From assembly GCF_001634885.1 (NCBI RefSeq), contig NZ_LWEX01000406.1, forward strand, positions 22,841 through 86,840: a DNA stretch of 64,000 nt, in the 5' to 3' direction. Positions 17,489-25,765 of the stretch are shown here, piece after piece (within the stretch, counting starts at the first letter, position 1; every line of letters begins with the position of its first letter). The DNA comes from Sulfitobacter sp. HI0040. GTDB lineage: Bacteria > Pseudomonadota > Alphaproteobacteria > Rhodobacterales > Rhodobacteraceae. The notes beneath the pieces were generated by a model. It worked only from the letters and a program-made list of their open reading frames with translations, had not been told where the DNA came from and ran no database searches. A program made the translations under genes and the position numbers.

Positions 17489-18792
17489 CAGCCGATCCTG
17501 TCAAGTATGAGCGGGGTCGGCGGCAACGGCTCCGACCCCAGTTCGATGGCGACCAGGAGGCTCTGCGCTGCCTCTTCCGCCTCGGTCTCGTTCCTCGCGT
17601 GAACGACAGCAAGCGGATCGCCCTTTTCGACGCGGGTCCCCAATGCGCAGACGTCCGACAGGCCTACCGCGGGATCGATCCGGTCACTTTCGACCGCGCG
17701 CCCCCCGCCTAGGCCGACGACCGCGAGGCCCAGCGCTTCACCATCAATGCGGGTGACGAAGCCGGCATCGGGCGCCGGCACGGGCCGCAGGATGGGCGCT
17801 GTCGCCAAGTGAGCTTGCCAATTTTCTACGAAATCGGACGGCCCGCCCAATGCCGCCACCATGCGACCGAACCGTTCAGCGGCCTCGCCCGACTGCACGG
17901 CACGCCGAATCGCGCCCGCACCGGCTTCCGCATTTTGGAACAGGCCGCTGCGGGCAAGAAGGATGCCGCCCAGCTCGGCGGAAAGCTCCAGCAGCCGCCC
18001 TTCGGCCGCACCGGTCAACACCTCCATCACGGCAGCGATTTCGAGCGCATTGCCGAGGCTGCTTGCCAAGGGCTGGCTCATGTCGCTGATAACCGCCGTC
18101 GTGGGGCATCCGGCAGCATTCGCCGTATCGCTGAGCGCGCGGGCGAGGTGCCGGGCATCGTCCTGCGTTTTCATGAAGGCGCCGCTGCCGACCTTTACGT
18201 CCAGTACCAGCCCGTCGAGCCCCGCCGCCAGCTTCTTGCTGAGGATCGAGGCGGTAATGAGGTCGAGTGAATCGACCGTCGACGTGACATCCCGCACCGC
18301 GTAAAGCCGCCGGTCCGCTGGGGCAATATCGGACGTGGCACTCACGATCGCGCACCCCGTATCCGCCACGATGGCCCGGAATCGCGCCTCATCCAACTGA
18401 ACATCGACCCCCGGGATGGCTTCAAGCTTGTCTAATGTGCCGCCCGTATGCCCCAGCCCCCGGCCCGAGATCATCGGGACATAGGCACCGCAGGCCGCAA
18501 GTGCGGGAGCCAGAACCAGCGACACGCAATCGCCCACACCCCCGGTGGAATGTTTGTCGAGCACCGGGCCATCGAGATGCCAGTCAAGAACGCGCCCGCT
18601 GTCGCGCATCGCCAGCGTAAGTGCCACACGCCCCGCGTCGCCCAGCCCGTTACGGCAAACCCCCATGGCAAAAGCCCCGGCCTGTGCGTCGCTCAGACCG
18701 CCATCAGCTAACCCGCGCGCAATCCACGCAATATCCTCTTCGGACAGGGGATGCCCGTGCCGCAAGCGGGACAGGATGGCGCGCGCACTCAT
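17488..18792 (-). CDS. deoA: thymidine phosphorylase
   Basis: A 434-residue enzyme that phosphorolyses thymidine or deoxyuridine to the base and 2-deoxyribose-1-phosphate. Recognisable are the helical N-terminal domain ([19 protein letters not shown]), the phosphate-binding [14 protein letters not shown] near residue 80, the conserved [22 protein letters not shown] (about 107-128) and the [17 protein letters not shown] segment here reading [17 protein letters not shown]. The length matches the family. Its start overlaps the cdd stop by 4 bases, and its stop overlaps the deoB start. The order cdd-deoA-deoB therefore reads as one operon. Confidence 0.96.
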   Translation of the reverse strand: MSARAILSRLRHGHPLSEEDIAWIARGLADGGLSDAQAGAFAMGVCRNGLGDAGRVALTLAMRDSGRVLDWHLDGPVLDKHSTGGVGDCVSLVLAPALAACGAYVPMISGRGLGHTGGTLDKLEAIPGVDVQLDEARFRAIVADTGCAIVSATSDIAPADRRLYAVRDVTSTVDSLDLITASILSKKLAAGLDGLVLDVKVGSGAFMKTQDDARHLARALSDTANAAGCPTTAVISDMSQPLASSLGNALEIAAVMEVLTGAAEGRLLELSAELGGILLARSGLFQNAEAGAGAIRRAVQSGEAAERFGRMVAALGGPSDFVENWQAHLATAPILRPVPAPDAGFVTRIDGEALGLAVVGLGGGRAVESDRIDPAVGLSDVCALGTRVEKGDPLAVVHARNETEAEEAAQSLLVAIELGSEPLPPTPLILDRIG

Positions 18793-19190
18793 CCCTGTTC
18801 CGCCATGTGATCGCGCCCGAAGGCGCCGGGCAGAAGAGAGCCGAGGGTCGTTCGTTCTTCGGCGCCTGCCATGGTTGCCATGGTGACAGGCACATCGCCC
18901 TTTCCGAATTCGGCCAATTTCTGCCGACAGCCCCCGCAGGGCGACACCGGTTTTTCGCCGCCCGACACCACGTAGACCTCGCTCAGCTCGGTTTCACCCG
19001 CGGCCACCATGGCGGCGATGGCACCCGCTTCGGCGCAGGTCCCCTCCGGATAGGCGACGTTTTCCACGTTGCAACCCCCGAAAATACGGCCCGAAACCGT
19101 GCGAACCGCCGCGCCGACCTTGAAGCCGGAATAGGGTGCATGGGCATTCTCTCGCACCTCGCATGCGGCGGATCGTAAATCTTCTGACAT
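18789..19190 (-). CDS. cdd: cytidine deaminase
   Basis: A 133-residue homotetrameric-type cytidine deaminase. The catalytic CAEAGAI motif (zinc Cys and the general-base Glu) lies at about residues 51-57, and the second zinc motif PCGGCRQKL at about 83-91. It deaminates cytidine and deoxycytidine to uridine forms, which DeoA and DeoB then degrade. It is the first gene of the cdd-deoA-deoB operon. The intergenic region to divergent maeB is about 120 bases and must hold both promoters. Confidence 0.95.
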   Translation of the reverse strand: MSEDLRSAACEVRENAHAPYSGFKVGAAVRTVSGRIFGGCNVENVAYPEGTCAEAGAIAAMVAAGETELSEVYVVSGGEKPVSPCGGCRQKLAEFGKGDVPVTMATMAGAEERTTLGSLLPGAFGRDHMAEQG

Positions 19191-19268
19191 CTCGGCTTCC
19201 TTTTTTCCGGTTATAGAAAAACCCCGGGCCGGGTGCGACGTGAAACTGTGAACTTGGACCTCCTTCAG

Positions 19269-19292
19269 GAATAGTTTAACACTGAACTATTC
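19269..19292. promoter_or_regulatory. 24-bp perfect inverted repeat, candidate operator for maeB
   Basis: GAATAGTT, an 8-base spacer, then AACTATTC form a perfect two-arm palindrome ending 19 bases before the maeB ATG, just upstream of its AGGAG site. The position is typical of a repressor site, and the AGTT/AACT half sites recall MarR-type operators. The regulator is not identifiable here. Confidence 0.6.
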
Positions 19293-19311
19293 TCAGCAGG
19301 AGCGAACCCGC

Positions 19312-21585
19312 ATGTCCGACACCCCCAATGCGCGCCAGGCCGCGCTTGATTATCATGAGTTCCCAAAACCCGGCAAGCTTGAGGTGCGCGCGACAAAACC
19401 GCTGGCCAACGGGCGGGATCTGAGCCGGGCCTATTCGCCCGGCGTCGCCGAAGCCTGCATCGAAATCGGCAAGGACCCGGCCAATGCCGCCCGCTTCACC
19501 GCGCGGGGTAACCTTGTAGCCGTGGTCACGAATGGCACCGCCGTGCTTGGGCTGGGCAACATCGGGGCGCTCGCTTCAAAGCCGGTGATGGAGGGCAAGG
19601 CGGTCCTGTTCAAGAAATTCGCCGGCATCGATTGTTTCGATATAGAAGTCGATCAATCCGACCCCGAAAAGCTGGCCGATATCGTCTGCGCGCTGGAGCC
19701 GTCCTTTGGTGCCGTGAACCTCGAAGACATCAAGGCACCCGATTGTTTTACCGTTGAACGTATTTGCCGCGAGCGGATGAACATCCCCGTCTTTCACGAC
19801 GATCAGCATGGCACCGCCATCGTCGTGGGCGCGGCCGCGACCAACGCGCTCCACGTGGCGGGCAAGAAGTTCGAGGACATCAAGATCGTTTCCACCGGGG
19901 GCGGTGCTGCAGGGATCGCCTGTCTCAACATGTTGCTGAAGCTGGGTGTGAAACGCGAAAATGTCTGGCTCTGCGATATTCACGGGCTTGTCTACGAAGG
20001 CCGGACGGAGGACATGAACCCCATCAAGTCCGAATTCGCCCAGGAAAGCGACCTGCGGACTCTCGCGGATGTCATCCCCGGAGCGGACTTGTTCCTGGGC
20101 CTTTCGGGCCCGAACGTCCTGACGCCCGAGATGGTCCAGCAGATGGCCGAAAAACCGATCATCTTCGCGCTGGCCAACCCGAACCCTGAAATCATGCCGG
20201 ACCTGGCCCGGGCCGTGTCGCCTGACGCCATTATTGCGACGGGTCGTTCTGATTTTCCCAATCAGGTCAACAACGTCCTGTGCTTTCCCTTCATCTTCCG
20301 CGGCGCGCTGGATGTTGGTGCCACCATGATCAACGACGAGATGAAGATTGCCTGTATCGAAGGTATCGCGGCGCTGGCGCGGGCCACAACCTCTGCCGAA
20401 GCGGCTGCCGCCTATCAGGGCGAGCAGCTGACATTCGGGCCCGATTACCTCATTCCGAAACCATTCGATCCGCGACTGATCGGCATCGTTTCTTCCGCTG
20501 TGGCCGAAGCCGCGATGGCAACGGGCGTGGCGACCCGGCCCATTGAGGACATGGAGGCCTACCGCGACAGGCTCGAAAGTTCGGTGTTCAAATCGGCTCT
20601 GCTGATGCGCCCGGTCTTCCAATCCGCGCGATCCGCCCCCCGCCGCATCGTCTTCGCCGAAGGTGAGGACGAACGCGTGCTGCGCTGCGCACAGGCCATG
20701 CTGGAGGAAACGACGGAGCGCCCGATCGTGATCGGCCGCCCCGAGGTGATCGAGCGGCGGATTGAGCGCGCGGGGTTGACGATCCGGCTGGGCATGGATG
20801 TCGACCTCGTGAACCCGGAGAATGACCCTCGCTACCGCGACTACTGGGAAACCTACCACGGTCTCATGTGCCGCCGTGGCGTTTCCCCCGACATCGCCCG
20901 CGCGGTGATGCGGACGAATACGACCGCCATCGGCGCGGTGATGGTCCATCGGGAAGAGGCCGATTGCCTGATCTGCGGCACTTTCGGTGAAACCCGGTGG
21001 CATCTCAACTACGTGGAGCAGGTGCTTGGCCGGGACGGGCGGCGTGCCCATGGCGCCCTGTCGATGATGATCCTCGAAGACGGCCCGCTTTTCATCGCCG
21101 ACACGCAGGTGCACCTGCATCCCGATCCGCAGCAACTGGCGGAAATCGCCATCGGAGCTGCGCGACATGTGCGCCGCTTCGGGATCGAGCCAAAGGTCGC
21201 CTTCTGCTCGCAAAGCCAGTTCGGAAATCAGGGGGAAGGGTCGGGCAAACGTCTTAGGGCGGCGATCAGGCTGCTCGACGAAATGTCGCCCGGCTTCTCC
21301 TACGAGGGGGAGATGAACATCGATACCGCGCTGGATCCGGATCTGCGCGAGCGACTTCTGCCGGGTAACCGCATGTCGGGGCCTGCCAACGTGCTGATCT
21401 TTGCCCATGCGGATGCGGCGTCGGGCGTCCGGAATATTCTGAAGATGAAGGGCGGCGGGCTTGAGGTCGGCCCGATTCTCATGGGCATGGGTAACCGCGC
21501 CCATATCGTATCCCCCGCCATCACCGCCCGCGGCCTTCTGAACATGAGCGCCATCGCGGGCACGCCGGTGGCTGAATACGGTTGA
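19312..21585 (+). CDS. maeB: NADP-dependent malic enzyme with C-terminal phosphotransacetylase domain
   Basis: A 757-residue protein of the long MaeB type. Residues 1-430 are the malic enzyme, oxidatively decarboxylating malate to pyruvate with NADP. This part has YSPGVAEAC near 42, a metal-binding [20 protein letters not shown] segment, and the Rossmann [15 protein letters not shown]. Residues about 435-757 are a phosphotransacetylase-like domain ([34 protein letters not shown]). In this protein family that domain is regulatory, binding acetyl-CoA, rather than a proven transferase. The start follows AGGAGCG by 9 bases. It supplies pyruvate and NADPH during growth on C4 or C2 substrates. A palindrome immediately upstream may be its operator. 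Confidence 0.95.
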   Translation: MSDTPNARQAALDYHEFPKPGKLEVRATKPLANGRDLSRAYSPGVAEACIEIGKDPANAARFTARGNLVAVVTNGTAVLGLGNIGALASKPVMEGKAVLFKKFAGIDCFDIEVDQSDPEKLADIVCALEPSFGAVNLEDIKAPDCFTVERICRERMNIPVFHDDQHGTAIVVGAAATNALHVAGKKFEDIKIVSTGGGAAGIACLNMLLKLGVKRENVWLCDIHGLVYEGRTEDMNPIKSEFAQESDLRTLADVIPGADLFLGLSGPNVLTPEMVQQMAEKPIIFALANPNPEIMPDLARAVSPDAIIATGRSDFPNQVNNVLCFPFIFRGALDVGATMINDEMKIACIEGIAALARATTSAEAAAAYQGEQLTFGPDYLIPKPFDPRLIGIVSSAVAEAAMATGVATRPIEDMEAYRDRLESSVFKSALLMRPVFQSARSAPRRIVFAEGEDERVLRCAQAMLEETTERPIVIGRPEVIERRIERAGLTIRLGMDVDLVNPENDPRYRDYWETYHGLMCRRGVSPDIARAVMRTNTTAIGAVMVHREEADCLICGTFGETRWHLNYVEQVLGRDGRRAHGALSMMILEDGPLFIADTQVHLHPDPQQLAEIAIGAARHVRRFGIEPKVAFCSQSQFGNQGEGSGKRLRAAIRLLDEMSPGFSYEGEMNIDTALDPDLRERLLPGNRMSGPANVLIFAHADAASGVRNILKMKGGGLEVGPILMGMGNRAHIVSPAITARGLLNMSAIAGTPVAEYG

Positions 21586-21596
21586 ACGCCTGAGGT

Positions 21597-21635
21597 AAAA
21601 AAAATCGCGCCGTGCCGGGATGGCAACGGCGCGAT
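21597..21635 (-). terminator. rho-independent terminator on the minus strand
   Basis: On the minus strand a 10-bp stem (ATCGCGCCGT / ACGGCGCGAT) with a 12-base loop is followed by a run of eight T residues. It ends a leftward transcript that must begin to the right. The only candidate gene there is the 23-residue ORF at 21776-21847. It may also help stop maeB transcripts by providing a hairpin. Confidence 0.85.
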
Positions 21636-21775
21636 CTGATGAAACGGATTGGGGCCTATCGAAGAGTGATCAAGAAATTCGATCAGGTTCCCGCCAAGTC
21701 TCTGGACGTTGATTATGGATACGTCCGGCGCGTCGCCCCAAAGAGGGGCGACGGCATTCCGATGAGAACAGAACC

Positions 21776-21847
21776 TTACTTCTGCTGCGGCTTGTCGCCG
21801 GGCTTGGAGGGGTTCTTCTTGGTCTGGGGTTTTGGCGAAGTTGCCAT
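21776..21847 (-). CDS. candidate 23-residue Lys/Pro/Gln-rich small protein
   Basis: A short ORF begins MATSPKPQTKKNPSKP and ends in KPQQK. It is very basic and polar, rich in Pro, Lys and Gln, with no hydrophobic core, so it would be disordered. It is too short to recognise. In its favour are a strong minus-strand terminator about 140 bases downstream with no other gene in between, and a GAGAG element about 10 bases before the ATG. Overlapping longer frames exist on both strands but look less like coding sequence. It might equally be an untranslated small RNA. Confidence 0.35.
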   Translation of the reverse strand: MATSPKPQTKKNPSKPGDKPQQK

Positions 21848-22040
21848 GACGCATACTCTCGTTTGCAGGTCGAACCGACACCATGCCGGCTCTGATACCA
21901 TGTTGTCACCGCAGCCGCCCCGACGTCTTCCCCTTTTCGACAGCGATGTCGCAAACGCGGATTTTCGGCCAAGCGCCGCGCATTGAGCTCCCGGGGCGGG
22001 CAGTTTTTTGCCCCGCTACACGGCCCTTTCCGAAAACGAA

Positions 22041-22063
22041 AAACGCAGGCGGAACCGCCTGCG
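22041..22063 (-). terminator. rho-independent terminator after the MipA-family gene
   Basis: On the minus strand a 9-bp stem (CGCAGGCGG / CCGCCTGCG) with a 2-base TT loop is followed by a short T tract (TTTTTCG). It lies about 43 bases beyond the stop of the gene at 22106. Confidence 0.82.
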
Positions 22064-22105
22064 CCTCTTGGGTGTTCTGTGGGTCGCGGTCCCGCGGACC
22101 CGGGA

Positions 22106-22882
22106 TCAGAAGCGAAGGGTGAATGCCCGGCTCAGACCGATTCGCACCCGCCACTGGTCTTCCGACCCGACAGCGGTGATCGGGCTGTCCCCGGCGTCCT
22201 CCACCAGCTTTTCATAGCTCACTAGACCTTCGGCCGCCCAGTCGTCGCTGATCCGGTAGATGGCCTGCACGTCGAAGCCCGCACCCAGAACACCGCCATC
22301 AGCATCGAAGGCCGAAAAGCTGGAAGCCGCCGCTTCCGCCGGCGTCACCCCGAAGTAGGTTGAAGAATATTCGCTGTCGCCCAGATGCAGACGGGGGCCA
22401 GCAAAGATCGTCCAGCGGTTATCGGGACGGAAAATCGCGTCGGTTCCGACGGTGCCGGTAACGCCGTCATGCCCACCGAAGCCCTTCCGGACGTCGACAA
22501 AGGCCTGATAGTTGGTCTGGCGATAGATAAGACCCAGCCCCAGTTCCAATGTCGCATCGACATCGTTCAAACCGGACAGCACCGGATAATCCGCATCGTC
22601 CCGCTCACCGATGTAGCGAAACGCGCCGCGCACGCCGAAGCCATTGTCAGGAATGACACCGATGCCGGTCCCGAGGCTCAGCCGGTCGAACCGAAGCGCG
22701 CCGAAGGTGAAACCCAGATCGGGGGCGGCTTCGTAGTCGTCCGAACCCGGATATGCCGGCGCGGCAGCGACCCCGCCGCGAATGGCGAAGTTGAGAGAGC
22801 GTTCCTGCGCGGCGGCCGGCAGAGCCGTCAGCGCGGCGATGGCCACGGCACAGGAAGCAGAAAAAATTGTGGAAAGGCGCAT
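22106..22882 (-). CDS. MipA/OmpV-family outer-membrane protein
   Basis: A 258-residue protein with a signal peptide (MRLSTIFSASCAVAIAALTA, cut after about PAAA). A series of amphipathic beta strands follows and ends in aromatic Phe (FTLRF), the terminal signature of outer-membrane barrels. AIRGGVAAAPAYPGSDDYEAAP (26-47) is characteristic of the MipA/OmpV family, which includes MltA-interacting scaffolds and poorly characterised porin-like proteins. The length is typical. It is monocistronic: it has its own terminator, and prpE is divergent about 257 bases away. The exact role, envelope scaffold or nutrient channel, is not resolved. Confidence 0.88.
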   Translation of the reverse strand: MRLSTIFSASCAVAIAALTALPAAAQERSLNFAIRGGVAAAPAYPGSDDYEAAPDLGFTFGALRFDRLSLGTGIGVIPDNGFGVRGAFRYIGERDDADYPVLSGLNDVDATLELGLGLIYRQTNYQAFVDVRKGFGGHDGVTGTVGTDAIFRPDNRWTIFAGPRLHLGDSEYSSTYFGVTPAEAAASSFSAFDADGGVLGAGFDVQAIYRISDDWAAEGLVSYEKLVEDAGDSPITAVGSEDQWRVRIGLSRAFTLRF

Positions 22883-23139
22883 CGATAACGACTCCTAGCA
22901 GGAACAGGCAGCTCCGCGTCCATGGCAGCGGACGCGGTCTTTGTGGCATCTAACCCATCTTCAGAAGACGGACAGCAAAAACCGCGGATTTGGCCGCTAT
23001 CCTCTCCGGGGTGACACATGAAGTCCACGGTTTTTCTTGAAAAGACCGCATCTCTTACCCCTATGCAGGACAGCGCGGACTTGCCCCGCGCCCAAGGCTC
23101 GCCTACCCCTTTGTCACCCGAATTGAGGAGGAGGCTGTG

Positions 23140-25041
23140 ATGGGCTATCGCGAAACCTATGAACGCTGGCAGGACGACCCGGAAAGCTTCTGGCTGGAAC
23201 TGGCGGAAGACATCGACTGGGTCGAACCGCCAAAGCAGGCCCTGTTCGATCGCGGCAATGATACCTACGAATGGTACGCCGATGCCAAGCTGAACGGCTG
23301 TTACAACACGATCGACCGCCATGTGGAAAACGGGCGCGCGGATCAGGTGGCCATCATCCACGACAGCCCCATCACCGGAACCAAATCGCACGTCACCTTC
23401 CGCGAGATGCGCGACCGTATCGCGGCGCTGGCCGGGGTGCTGAAAGCACAGGGCCTGGCAAAGGGCGACCGCGTGGTGATCTATATGCCCATGATCCCCG
23501 AGGCGATCGAAGCGATGCTGGCCTGCGCCCGCATCGGCGCCGTCCATTCCGTCGTCTTCGGCGGTTTCGCGGCAAATGAACTGTCGGTGCGTATCAACGA
23601 CTGCAAGCCCAAGGCGATCCTCGCCGCCTCCTGCGGGTTGGAGCCCGGGCGCGTCGTCGCCTACAAACCGCTGATCGACGGGGCCATCGAACTGGCCACC
23701 CACAAGCCCGACTTCTGCGTCATCCTTCAGCGCGAACAGCAGCCCTGCACCCTGACCGAGGGCCGGGATCTGGACTGGTACGAAGCGCGCGAAGGCGTGG
23801 CCCCGGCGGACTGCGTCCCGGTGGAGGGCAACCACCCCGCCTATATCCTCTACACCTCCGGCACTACCGGCGCGCCCAAGGGCGTGGTGCGCCATACGGC
23901 GGGCCATCTGGTCGCGCTCTACTGGAGCATGAAGAACGTCTATGACGTCGAACCGGGAGAGGTCTTCTGGGCGGCGTCGGACGTAGGCTGGGTCGTGGGG
24001 CATTCCTACATCTGTTATGCGCCGCTGGTACACGGGAACACGACCGTCGTCTTCGAAGGCAAACCCATCGGCACACCGGATGCCGGCACCTTCTGGCGCA
24101 TCATCGAAGAACATGACGTGCGCAGCTTCTTCACCGCGCCCACGGCGATCCGGGCCGTGAAACGGGACGATCCCACGGGCGAGGAACGCAAGAAATACGA
24201 CCTGTCGCGCCTGCGCGCGCTCTACCTTGCGGGGGAACGGGCCGATCCAGATACGATCCTCTGGGCGCAGGACGTTCTGGGCGTGCCGGTCTACGATCAC
24301 TGGTGGCAGACCGAAAGCGGCTGGCCAATGGTGGCCAATCCCGCTGGCCTTGAAAGACTGCCGGTTAAGATCGGCTCACCCACCGTGGCAATGCCGGGGT
24401 ACGACATCCGTGTGTTGGACGAGGCGGGCCAGGAAAAGCCCCGGGGACAGCTTGGCGCAATCGCGGTGCGCCTGCCGCTTCCCCCGGGCACCCTGCCGAC
24501 GCTGTGGAACGCGCCGGAACGGTTCCACAAATCCTACCTCGCCACCTTTCCCGGATATTACGAGACAGGCGATGCCGGGATGATCGACGAAGACGGCTAT
24601 ATCTACATCATGGCCCGCACCGATGACGTCATCAACGTGGCCGGCCACCGCCTGTCCACAGGCGCGATGGAAGAGGTGCTGGCGGGCCACCCCGACGTGG
24701 CCGAATGTGCCGTTATCGGCGCGTCCGATCCGCTAAAGGGGCAGACGCCGGTCGGTTTTCTGTGTCTCAGCAAGGGCGTGGACCGCCCCCACGAAGAGAT
24801 CGTGGCCGAATGCGTCCAGAGGGTCCGGGATCAGATCGGCCCCGTTGCCGCCTTCAAAAAGGCAGTCGTGGTGGACCGTCTGCCCAAGACCCGCTCGGGC
24901 AAGATCCTGCGGGCGACCATGGTAAAGCTCGCCGACGGCGAAGACTTCAAACTGCCCGCCACAATCGACGATCCCGCCATTCTGGACGAGATCAGCGTGG
25001 CTTTGGGCGAAGTGGGGCTAGGAAAGAAAGCAGCTTCCTGA
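23140..25041 (+). CDS. prpE: propionyl-CoA synthetase
   Basis: A 633-residue ANL-superfamily ligase close to acetyl-CoA synthetase in architecture, converting propionate plus ATP and CoA to propionyl-CoA. Visible are the family N-terminus (YRETYERWQDDPESFW), the P-loop YILYTSGTTGAPKGVV (about 233-248), VYDHWWQTESGWPM (about 385-398), the A8 region YYETGDAGMIDEDGYIYIMAR and the catalytic Lys in KTRSGKILR (about 583-591). The WWQTE..WP substrate-pocket segment is shared by acetyl- and propionyl-CoA synthetases; overall resemblance favours PrpE. An ATG at 23140 is chosen over a GTG 3 bases earlier because a GAGGAGGAGG site ends 5 bases before it. Confidence 0.9.
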   Translation: MGYRETYERWQDDPESFWLELAEDIDWVEPPKQALFDRGNDTYEWYADAKLNGCYNTIDRHVENGRADQVAIIHDSPITGTKSHVTFREMRDRIAALAGVLKAQGLAKGDRVVIYMPMIPEAIEAMLACARIGAVHSVVFGGFAANELSVRINDCKPKAILAASCGLEPGRVVAYKPLIDGAIELATHKPDFCVILQREQQPCTLTEGRDLDWYEAREGVAPADCVPVEGNHPAYILYTSGTTGAPKGVVRHTAGHLVALYWSMKNVYDVEPGEVFWAASDVGWVVGHSYICYAPLVHGNTTVVFEGKPIGTPDAGTFWRIIEEHDVRSFFTAPTAIRAVKRDDPTGEERKKYDLSRLRALYLAGERADPDTILWAQDVLGVPVYDHWWQTESGWPMVANPAGLERLPVKIGSPTVAMPGYDIRVLDEAGQEKPRGQLGAIAVRLPLPPGTLPTLWNAPERFHKSYLATFPGYYETGDAGMIDEDGYIYIMARTDDVINVAGHRLSTGAMEEVLAGHPDVAECAVIGASDPLKGQTPVGFLCLSKGVDRPHEEIVAECVQRVRDQIGPVAAFKKAVVVDRLPKTRSGKILRATMVKLADGEDFKLPATIDDPAILDEISVALGEVGLGKKAAS

Positions 25042-25083
25042 CACGTGGCGGGAGGCCACCGCCACCACCCGGCCTTCCTCACG

Positions 25084-25125
25084 AAAAAAGGCGACGAGCG
25101 ATCTGAAACCGCTCGCCGCCTTTTT
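25084..25125. terminator. bidirectional rho-independent terminator
   Basis: A11-bp stem with one A-C mismatch (GGCGaCGAGCG / CGCTCGcCGCC) is flanked by six A residues on the left and five T residues on the right. It can terminate both prpE (rightward) and the convergent gene at 25143 (leftward). Confidence 0.88.
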
Positions 25126-25142
25126 CAATGATGTGGCCCGGA

Positions 25143-25610
25143 TCAAGCGGCCTTGGTCTCAGCCTTCGGGCTGACGGCGGCATCCGCGTTTTGGTCGGCC
25201 ATCAGGGTCGCCTTGTAGGAATTGGCCCCCTGCGACGCCTTGCTCACACCGGAGATCTGATCGATCAGCAGTCGAGCCTTCGCCGCCTGCTGCTGCCGCT
25301 CCGCGGCAACCCGGGCAAAGGATTCATCTGTGACCGCCTGCTCGGGCTTTACCAGCGTGCGCTCGACAGATGTACTCGCCTGAGCGGCGCCGGTGGCCTG
25401 AACAGCACGCGACTGCGATACCTGCTTGCTTTCCGGAGCGGCACTGGCGGCCGCGGCGCCTTCGCTGCGGGACGGCTCTGCAGTGTTGGTGCCTGACTTG
25501 GTCTCGGCTGATGCTTTGTCCTTGTTCTGACCCTGGGCTTCGGACTTGCCCGGGGGCGGAGAATACGCCCGGGGGGCGCCTCCTCCAAAGAGTGGAGAAA
25601 TCGGATTCAT
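25143..25610 (-). CDS. Ala/Ser/Lys-rich hypothetical protein
   Basis: A 155-residue protein of unusual composition: a Pro/Gly N-terminus (MNPISPLFGGGAPRAYSPPP), an Ala/Ser/Thr-rich disordered middle (about 20-85) and a helical C-terminal half (ESFARVAAERQQQAAKARLLIDQ..). There is no signal peptide, membrane segment or known domain. The N-terminal NPI-hydrophobic pattern and flexible linker faintly resemble small secreted or flagella-associated alphaproteobacterial proteins, but this is speculation. The gene has its own shared terminator, and its codon use looks coding. It is separated from the nrdJ stop by about 155 bases. Confidence 0.7.
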   Translation of the reverse strand: MNPISPLFGGGAPRAYSPPPGKSEAQGQNKDKASAETKSGTNTAEPSRSEGAAAASAAPESKQVSQSRAVQATGAAQASTSVERTLVKPEQAVTDESFARVAAERQQQAAKARLLIDQISGVSKASQGANSYKATLMADQNADAAVSPKAETKAA

Positions 25611-25765
25611 TGGTTCACCTATTTCAATTTGGTTACTCGGAATGAACCGTAGAAGAAGCCTCGAACTAAGGCATCTTCATGTCGCCGCCCGGGCCTTTCG
25701 CGTACATATCAGCGCATTGTATTGGGGTGGTAAACAGTTGTGATTTAATGGTTTTATTGTCCACA

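Noticed and set aside
19576..21504. A 642-codon reverse ORF
   Set aside because: It is antisense to maeB along its whole length; such long antisense frames are a by-product of high GC codon use.
22828..24300. A 490-codon reverse ORF
   Set aside because: Antisense to prpE, with no recognisable domain.
25611..25765. Very short ORFs (13-28 codons) downstream of nrdJ
   Set aside because: No ribosome sites, no similarity, and none stands out from chance.
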